In this document: piece by piece, positions 57,311-64,000 of the stretch
Layout of the letters: each line of letters opens with the position of its first letter
Position numbering within the stretch: the stretch's first letter is position 1
Assembly: GCA_029379385.1 (NCBI GenBank)
Contig: CM055614.1
Coordinates: 15,195,528 to 15,259,527 of the forward strand
From: Quillaja saponaria
Lineage: Eukaryota; Streptophyta; Magnoliopsida; Fabales; Quillajaceae
Direction: 5' to 3'
DNA length: 64,000 nucleotides
Translations under genes and position numbers: made by a program
The notes under the pieces: model-generated
What the model was told of the DNA's origin: nothing
The model's database searches: none
Seen by the model: the letters and a program-made list of their open reading frames with translations, nothing else

Positions 57311-58011
57311 TAAATACCAAAATTGAATACGAGATTAAGTGAAAATAAAAATAATGATTGTTAATTTGGTATATTTTAGTATTTGAAATAATGCAATTGG
57401 ATTTGGATTTGATTGAAAATATTTAGGGTGTTTATTTATTGGTCACAATATTTTAGTTTTTGGAATACTATAATTAAATATGGATTTGTGGATAATAAAA
57501 AGAGTGCCTGTTTATCTATCTCATTTTTAGTATTCGAATTTAGCATAATAGAATGAAGTATTAGAGTGGTAAGTAACATTAACTAAAGTGTTTCTTTAGT
57601 TGTCACAACATGTTATTACAAATTCAATAGTAAATTAGTTTATTTGGATAAAATAATTTATTTCAAGGTGACATTATTATTCAAATGAGATTTAATTAAT
57701 TTCCAAAAGAATATCCCCTAAGGTGTAAGGGATTTGTTTGGATAGAGAGTTTATTTAAAATAAGTATCTTTGCGAAGAATATTCCCTAGGGTACAAGGGC
57801 ATTGTTTGGATATTTAACTTTAAAAAATCTTGGTGAGCAAGAAGGGAGGAGTTCTATTTATAGGTCCTCCTTTTGAAGACCTGTAATTCCTATTGTGCGT
57901 AATTAATGGACTTGAAGTTTTACGTAAATGTTCCAAACTTGCTAGAATAACTTTGTGAGCTCCGAAAACTATTTTGAATATTTTAGAGTAGATAAAATTA
58001 TTTTGAATATA
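57311..58011. other. Unassigned DNA with a ~75 bp repeated module
   Basis: The phrases AAGAATAT(C/T)CCCTA and AAGGG(A/C)(A/T)TTGTTTGGATA occur at about 57701-57750 and 57776-57825. A TATA-like TTTATAGG lies near 57857. No gene is seen. Confidence 0.4.
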
Positions 58012-58146
58012 TAGGATTTCAAATACCTGTATATCCCTCTATTAGATCTTATACTAAGATAACTCCAATAGAAAAGAGGTATGCTAATTTAGCTCCATTC
58101 GAGATAGCTCCTTTTTATCTCAATAATCATCTCCCTCCTGAATTAG
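58012..58146 (+). pseudogene. Inverted pararetrovirus ORF2 fragment
   Basis: The plus strand reads KITPIEKRYANLAPFEIAPF then YLNNHLPPELEI after a 1-2 base frame change near 58050. It corresponds to the minus-strand ORF2 at 60253-60020 and 4637-4323. It retains the FEIAPF part that block 1 has (YEIAPF) and block 2 lacks. It is joined head-to-head at about 58146/58147 to the minus-sense movement-protein fragment. Confidence 0.85.
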
Positions 58147-58306
58147 AAATAGATTTGTTCATCAGAAGTTTAAGGAAGATTCCAATTTTGCAGTTATTTT
58201 CTATATTTTCTACTAGAATAACTTCTTTATTATTTATAGACAAGTTATCAGAACTAGAACCAGAAAAATTAACAGAGTTTGAAAATCTCCTTAGAATACC
58301 AGCCAT
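58147..58306 (-). pseudogene. Movement-protein N-terminal fragment (block 2)
   Basis: The frame opens at the ATG at 58306-58304 with MAGILRRFSNSVNF, matching block L (402 leftward). It is frameshifted after about 35 codons and cut at the head-to-head junction at 58147. Confidence 0.8.
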
Positions 58307-58492
58307 TTATTTTTGCTTCGAGTCAAAGAAGCAAACAGTCAAAGGACTTACTCAACCCTTAACGTCCTTCACTCCACGGACTACACGGGTCATCAAATGC
58401 TTGACTTCGTTTTCTGGGTTTAATTCCTCGACTTTGAAGCTCAATGAACAGATAAATTAAGACTATTCACACTCTACCAACCTTTAAGGTTA

Positions 58493-58507
58493 CTGGCTCT
58501 AATAACA
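58493..58507 (-). other. Decayed pararetrovirus primer binding site (block 2)
   Basis: The minus strand reads TGTTATTAGAGCCAG against TGGTATCAGAGCCAG in block 1. Its position relative to leader and movement-protein start is the same. Confidence 0.8.
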
Positions 58508-59199
58508 TAAGGGGAAGCTAGCACATTTAGATAGCATATAGGCAAAGAAATACATACACAAAATATGTATAACAGCTGCAACAATATTCAGCAGCCCAGA
58601 ACAAACACATAAATATAAAAGAAAGGATATAAGAGAACTTACATTAATAATGACAGATTCTTTATTAATAGGCTAAGGTACAAAGAACAAGTACACGATC
58701 ACACGTGCAACTTGATAACAACAATTTTATAATAGCAGCTATAGGTACTACAGGTGCAAGCCCACTGCTACAAGTTTGAAACTCTCACTCTTATTTTACA
58801 AAACACTCTTCACACTCTAAGAAAAACTTATATTTTCAAACTTCTGATTTTTCAAGACTTGAGAAACTACAAAGGGCAAAAAGCCCTTATTTAACAATCT
58901 AAACATGATTGCCTTGGAGATAAGGATGAGAAAAGCAGATTCCTTTAGATTAGGTTTATCCTTCTATCTGGGCACGTGTCCTAGAAATGGTGGAGTCGTT
59001 CCGCTAGATAGAAAGGAAAATATTTACTTTTATAAAGTAAATCTTTTTCTTTAATTATGCCTTCCACTTTAATTATCGAAACTTTCTTTTATAAAGAAAA
59101 TGGAATCTTCTTTATAAAAAGCAAACTTTTACTTTCCAGCTTTTGACTTCTTTTCTCTGCTTTTAGAGAAAGTAGATACACAATTATTAAGGATGGGAC

Positions 59200-60253
59200 C
59201 CTTCTTCAAAGAAAGGGATTTTGAGAATCCTGAAAGTATGCTAGGTCATCTTGGCTCATGTCTGATCCATGATCTTCAAGGACTTTTAAAAGTTCCTTTT
59301 GAATGTCACCTTTGGAGGAGGAGGCTAATAAGCCTTTGACCTTTTGAATTTTTGTTCGAATAAGATTTTTGGGATGAAGCTTGGGATTTTAATATACCAA
59401 GCTTTTGAAAACTATTAAGATTCTCTTCACAATTAGATAAGTTGTCCCACCATTTGATTTGGGACCTTCGAATTAGCTAGGGGACTGACTGATTAATCCC
59501 AAAAGTTGAACAAGAACAATCTTTAATGATATATTCCCATTTGACAATCCAGGGGAGCTGATAATAAGCTATAAACATAATAATTTTTTCTTAAGGATCC
59601 AGAGAATTATTATTCTGGCAGAACCTCTGCCAATACTGATGCACATATTTAAGTAGGGATATAGAAGATAATCTCCAAGAAAAATACCACGATTTAAACC
59701 ATTGAGAAAAAGTAGTGGGAGATGGTTCTTCATTTAAGGTGAACCTTAAAAACCAATTGTGTTTTCTTACTTTGTTTTTTATTAAAAGAAAATTGGTCCA
59801 CGCAGCTATATAATCGAAATAATTATATAATCGAGAGAAAATTCTTCGATTTTTAATTTGTTTTTGGCGGTACAAATCTCTACCCCATTCTTCAGGCTTC
59901 ATCACTTTATAAATGATGATTTTTGAATAAGCCCATTCATTCACTGCTCTAATCCAGGGTTTATGAGATATTGATTCAGTATCCACCAAAATATTTAGAT
60001 AGAGTAAAATATTCCTGGGTTACAATTCAGGTGGGAGATGATTATTGAGATAGAATGGAGCTAAATTAACATACCTCTTTTCTATTGGAACTATCTTAGT
60101 ATAAGATAGATGGATATACGAGTATTTGAAATCCTTTGTATTATAAGGAAGGGCTAAATCATAGGCCTGATCACATAAGAAATCTTTATCAAAATCCTCA
60201 ATATTAGGAATATCAGTATTTCTTTTTACAGGAGAATTTGTTTGAGGAGTCAT
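59200..60253 (-). pseudogene. Pararetrovirus downstream ORF (ORF2), block 2
   Basis: The ATG at 60253 opens MTPQTNSPVKRNTD, followed by FLCDQAYDLALP and NLAPFYLNNHLPPEL. A TAA at about 60019-60017 interrupts it. The same frame resumes with NILVDTESISHKPWIRAVNE, the basic RDLYRQKQIKNRRIF, and a Trp-rich part (WFKSWYFSW, 59989-59591). Traces continue to about 59200. The block 1 copy has its stop at a different codon. It lies about 120 nt after the RNase H. No enzymatic motif is visible; function unknown. Confidence 0.75.
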
Positions 60254-60371
60254 GACACCTTTTCTTTTAGGATCCCTGCAAAAATTATCTAGTTAGAAAA
60301 TTTGGTAGAGAATTAATTTCTCCTTTAATAAATTTAATATCAAATTCAAAAATAGAAAGAATTCCCTGCCA

Positions 60372-61703
60372 TCAAGCAAATATCTGTTTGGATGCTATGT
60401 TTTTAACATCTTTAAGGAGAATATCTTTGGCAGACTTGCAATTTATTCTCAATAAGAATTTTTTATTTAACAAGTCAGATTCAAACTTAGCAATGCACAT
60501 CACTATAGATAATATTTCCTTCTTTATAGTAGAATTATTCTGTTGTTCACCCTTCCAAGTTCCTGAAGTAAACCTAACTAATTGCTCTTTATTAGCAACC
60601 TTTTGTTTAGGAATCCCTTCATATCCTATCTCAGAAGTATCTGTTTCACCTATTTTAAAAGCATCTGGATGAGGAATACAAAGACATGAAAGTTCCTTGA
60701 CTCTTTGTTTTATCCTTTTGACTGTTTCAGTAAAGTCATTGTTCCATTCAGGAGGATTCTTTTTTAATCGTGCAAATAATAATTTGCAATCTATGGCTAA
60801 GTCTTTGTTGAATTCTCCTACATAATTCAGACTTCCTAAGAATCTTTGCAATTGTTGTTTTTCCCTTATTTCATTAGGGAATTTGTCAGCAAATTGTATG
60901 AGCCCTATCAATAGGTATAATAGAACCTTTATAAATATTATGTCCTAAAAAACGAATAGCAATTTGAAATGTTTTTACTTTTGTACAAAAACTGCTAATC
61001 CCGCTTTCATGACAATATTCAAAAATATATTGAGACGTTTGAAATGTTTTTCAATATAAGGGAAAAACACTAAAACATCATCAATATAAACAATTATAAA
61101 TTCATGATAAGAATTAAAAATATCATTCATAATATTTTGAAATTTAGATGGAGCATTTTTTAATCCAAATGGCATAACATTCCATTCATAATGCCTAAAA
61201 GGTACAGTAAAGGCAGTTTTGTACCTATCTTGTTTAGCTATTTAAATTGTCCAATATCCTTATTTCATATCGAATTTAGAGAATATTTTGGCATCATAAA
61301 GTCTATTTAACAAATCCTTTTTATTAAGGATTGGATACCTTATTCATCTTAAAGCTTTATTCAAAGGTTTGTAATTAATTACCAACCTCGGGACTCCTAT
61401 TTCTAATTCTGCTGCATTTTCAACATAAAATGTTGGGCAACTCTAGGGACTGTAAATTTTTCTAATTAATCCCTTTTTTTATAACTCTTCAATTTCAACC
61501 TTACAAATTTCTAAGTGTCTAGGACCCATAGCTATAGGTCTAGCCTTAGTAGGAATTTATTTCTCAGAGAAATCTGGTTTATAAGGTCATTCTATAAAAT
61601 GTTGTTTCCTGTTCCAAAAGGCATTAAGAATCTCAGCACAAATTATTCGTTCAATTTTATTTTGAAATTTTTTAATTTCATCTTGAAGCTTGGGAGATTT
61701 CAA
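60372..61703 (-). pseudogene. Pararetrovirus reverse transcriptase and RNase H, block 2
   Basis: RT begins near 61700. A region with stops contains the palm and fingers motifs (VINYKPLNKALR near 61370; KFDMK before GYW near 61270). Then comes MPFGLKNAPSKFQNIMNDIF and the catalytic YIDD at 61088-61077. After a frameshift the connection and RNase H are open from 60911 to 60372 (IQFADKFPNEIREKQQLQRF, GSLNYVGEFNKDL, later TSEIGYEGI and TSGTWKGEQQNNSTIKKEIL). RNase H acidic positions can be followed (ETDTSE, KEILSIV). Three or more stops upstream of YIDD and a frameshift near 60910 prevent a product. Confidence 0.9.
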
Positions 61704-62140
61704 TTATTCCTTAATCCTCTTATATTCTATTTCTTCCTTTAGAGAGATAAGAAAATTTTCTTTTCTTTTAATTGTATCTTTCATAAGATTGATTTCATGA
61801 ATTCGAGCTTCTTTAACAAATTCAAATTTAATTTGTCTACTCTTTATCATAGTTTCTACGCCTGATTCATCTATCATAGAAATAGGGAATAACATATGTA
61901 AAAAATAGTTTTCTAAGATTACTCCCTGAGCTAGGCTTTTAACTAAAATAAAGGGTATAGGAAAGCAAACCTTATTGTTGCAGACTGCAGTATTAGACAA
62001 TTTATAGTTTATAATTAGACGATTCCCATCCACAACATGTAAAATTTGAGTTGTTTTCTAGAAATACTTGGATGGAACTAAACCTTCATTGATGCAATTC
62101 AAATCTGTGCCTGAATCTATTAAGGCTATGAACTAAAAGC
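61704..62140 (-). pseudogene. Pararetrovirus aspartic protease and PR-RT linker, block 2
   Basis: The active-site box FIALIDSGTDLNCI is read leftward from about 62132, with DSG at 62117-62109. A flap-like stretch follows (VDGNRLIINYKLSNTAV, LVKSLAQGVILEN). The frame is open from 62033 to 61704 and ends in a charged linker (RIHEINLMKDTIKRKE) before RT. A stop separates the active site from the rest near 62057. The protease would process the polyprotein; this copy is inactive. Confidence 0.85.
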
Positions 62141-62840
62141 TGAATTTATTATTCATAAATATGGTTATTTTAGTAAACCATTTTTGTGCTATAACTAAAT
62201 TTACTGCACAAATCCATCCTTCTGGATCATTAAGGATGTTTATAGTTCCTTCCTTGGGTTCTTGTATCATTATACTCTTCCTTTTATTTTCAGGTTCTGG
62301 ATTTTTTATTTCTTTCGATGATTCCCATAAAAGATCTTGAAACTGATCTTCATCCGATTCGTCTAGAATAGAAACTCTCTATTTTAGAGTTTTTACTTCT
62401 TCCTTTATTTCATCAATTTCTGATTTTAAATAAGACATTTATACTGAGGTTGTTTAATCCTATAGTTTTTAGGATACATTCATCACAATCATTATCAGAA
62501 CAACATTTTGATTTTTCAAACTATATTTTGAGTTATATTCATCTTTTGACTCTTCTAGACTTGAGTCTGATTTATACTGCTCTATTATAAAAGCATTCAT
62601 TTGTTCCTTTTTCTTCGTCAGAGTCCTCTATAAGATTTGACATAAAGATTTCTTTAAAACTTCATCAATTTGGAGAGCATTAATTTTCTTTTTAATTCTG
62701 CATTTATTCTAGAAGTGACCTGGTTTTCCAGACTTATAACAAATAGGAACTTTTTTATAATTAGCTTCATTTGTTACAGGTTATTACTGGATTCATAATA
62801 ACCTGCTTTTACCTTATCATTCTTTTTGTATTGTTTTCTC
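62141..62840 (-). pseudogene. Zinc knuckle and CP-PR linker, block 2
   Basis: Near 62755-62690 the minus strand reads VPICYKSGKPGHF, a stop, then NKCRIKKK: a CCHC zinc knuckle in which the second Cys is Ser. Left of it, an acidic serine-rich stretch with several stops leads toward the protease. In Caulimoviridae the knuckle is the C-terminal nucleic-acid-binding part of the coat protein. Confidence 0.8.
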
Positions 62841-63683
62841 TTAGTTTATTAAAGAATTTCTTTTGAAATTTATGAGTCCTTTTAGACTACTTAAACGGGC
62901 TTCCAGAAGGGATCCAAACTGTTCACAGAAATTTCCTAAGGTTCTTTTTCCACTTAGTTTCTCTTTATCAATTTGTCTTTTTAGCCTAATATCATTACAT
63001 AATGATATTCCTTCTGATACGACTTCTGAAGCTAATTCTCCATAAGTGTAGTTGCTATAGAGTATATTACCACCATCTTTATCTTTTAATTTATTTCTTA
63101 TTTTATCAGCAAACAAAGTTGGGAGACCTGCTAAAAACTTTTCTTTCCAAAAGTCAAGCTGACTATCTGGTCTCTGATAAACTTTAGACAAGAATACATC
63201 TTTATACAATTGGAAGTGAGATAGATCTGGACACTTAAGACTAATCAGTTGTTCATGTGATCTATTTGAAAGGTGGAAATCCCACCATCCAAGTTGACCT
63301 GTGAACCCACTAATTATAGCTAGGGCTATTTCCCTATCAGTGTTACCATTGGACCTACATGCTACGGCATACATTAGCATGTGTTTGGTTGTTTGGAGGA
63401 CTTGATATTTTGCCAGTCCATTGATATTCCATTCTACTATGTACTTGCCATCAAACTGGACCCTATCTTGAATAACATTATCTTTATTCTGGAGATCTAA
63501 CAGTGAGGATCTTGGGTAGTACATTTTTGTTAGGGCATTTGGAGTTGTTTTATTCCAATGAAATTTATTAACTTCTAAATGTGAGTTCTTTATTAATAAC
63601 TTTTCTTGATTTTGACTCAGCATGTTGACGCTTTTCTTTTCAGATATATTTAACTTTTGTAGTCTATTGACTAATTCATCCAT
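62841..63683 (-). pseudogene. Pararetrovirus coat-protein domain, longest surviving viral ORF
   Basis: A 280-codon open frame starts at the ATG at 63683 (MDELVNRLQKLNISEKKS), though in an intact virus it would be internal to ORF1. The core reads VYQRPDSQLDFWKEKFLAGL, then PTLFADKIRNKLKDK, TYGELASEVVSEGISLCNDI and KRTLGNFCEQFG, closely following the caulimovirid coat-protein signature (FW..KF..GLP..F...V/I...L, then a K-rich LG.FC.QFG). It ends in a basic stretch before the zinc knuckle. The ORF is uninterrupted, unlike all other viral parts here. Confidence 0.9.
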
Positions 63684-64000
63684 AAAGTTTTTGTCATTAA
63701 TTTTAGATTCTTTTCTGAATTTCAGATTGACTTACGGGGGTGGCTTCATTATGATAGGATCTATCTTAGAAGATTTTTTACTAGAAGATCCTGAAATTTG
63801 AGGAATTATTTGTTAGGAAGACTTTTCTTGAATAAGAAAATTTTCTATCCTAGAAGACTGTTTCCCTAAGGACTAAGAAATAAATTTCTATAATTGTTTT
63901 GGTTGGATATTTCAACCAATGCACTTGACGTGAATTTTCTTTTAGTATAGTTGAGTAAGGATTAGCTATTATTTCACCTTTAGATTTTTTAACTGAAAGT
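63684..64000 (-). pseudogene. End of movement protein and MP-CP linker, block 2
   Basis: Frames with several stops contain SRQVHWLKYPT near 63935-63900 and a serine-rich linker PQISGSSSKKSSKID near 63807-63765. The second of these is the source of the inverted 36-bp fragment at 2520-2555. The sequence continues off the window. Confidence 0.55.

Larger units (their letters stand above)
58147..64000 (-). mobile_element. Endogenous pararetrovirus block 2 (near-complete, permuted)
   Basis: Read leftward it gives: end of movement protein and linker, coat protein, zinc knuckle, protease, RT, RNase H, ORF2, promoter, leader start, primer site, leader and the first ~50 codons of the movement protein. 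The order passes through the primer site, so this is one stretch of a circular or tandem template and not a linear genome starting at the primer site. It continues beyond the window edge. All ORFs carry stops. Family Caulimoviridae is well supported; florendovirus/petuvirus affinity is inferred from the MP-CP-PR-RT-RH order plus a second ORF. Confidence 0.9.

Noticed and set aside
58155..58460. Plus-strand 101-codon ORF
   Set aside because: Antisense of the movement-protein start and leader; the sense frame aligns with block L.
60388..60672. Plus-strand ORFs at 60388-60672, 61515-61742, 62863-63045 and 63002-63187
   Set aside because: Antisense shadows of viral RNase H, RT and coat-protein coding on the minus strand.
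1..64000. A host gene cluster, defence system or prokaryotic operon
   Set aside because: No intact gene, no operon-like spacing and no ribosome-binding pattern; the DNA is accounted for mainly by plant retroelements and integrated viral sequence.

Overview
The window is AT-rich, non-genic DNA from a flowering plant, probably a dicot. It is a dense nest of decayed retroelements. The evidence for a plant is tRNA-iMet and tRNA-Asp type primer sites, Athila-like Ty3/gypsy gag-protease remnants with matching LTRs, Ty1/copia and L1-type LINE remnants, a plant Ptta/En-Spm type transposase remnant, and integrated plant pararetrovirus (Caulimoviridae) DNA. I found no intact host gene, no tRNA or rRNA gene, and no prokaryotic-style system. 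Almost every open reading frame longer than 60 codons is either a piece of a broken element or a chance reading of repeat DNA.

Layout. 1-576: minus-strand pararetrovirus fragment (movement-protein start and leader). 577-1522: gypsy gag and primer site, minus. 1523-5849: a ~500 bp tandem host duplication; its second copy is interrupted by a 3.1 kb pararetrovirus block (leader, downstream ORF, RNase H, RT; minus). 5850-7929: unassigned. 7930-10808: Ty1/copia body (+), cut by a poly(A)-tailed retroposon end. 11020-13204: Athila-like LTR, primer site and gag (+). 13205-23294: a minus-strand Athila-like element (A). Its low-coordinate LTR is split by two LTR insertions with clean 5-bp target duplications, and its other LTR is split by a pol-less gypsy element (B2, 23295-30299). 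30850-32215: LINE remnant. 32217-35941: two further Athila-type LTRs. 36512-38225: another LTR-like segment. 38590-39560: En/Spm-type transposase remnant. 42369-44910: second copia body with a 348 bp MITE-like insertion. 45438-49423: inverted pair of Athila-type LTRs. 49480-55518: a 6 kb Athila-like element (D) with both LTRs, primer site, gag-protease and polypurine tract but no pol. 55519-58010: exon-like scraps and copia LTR sequence. 58012-64000: a near-complete pararetrovirus genome read leftward, ending in a head-to-head junction with an inverted viral fragment.

How the parts relate. The viral blocks share one architecture in viral sense: movement protein, coat protein with zinc knuckle, aspartic protease, RT, RNase H, a separate downstream ORF, promoter, leader, tRNA-Met primer site. 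This looks like the florendovirus/petuvirus side of Caulimoviridae; the genus is an inference. All copies carry stop codons. The most informative structures are the nested insertions: two unrelated LTR insertions sit at the same nucleotide of the two LTRs of element A, and a short reading frame is interrupted by element D and becomes continuous when D is removed.
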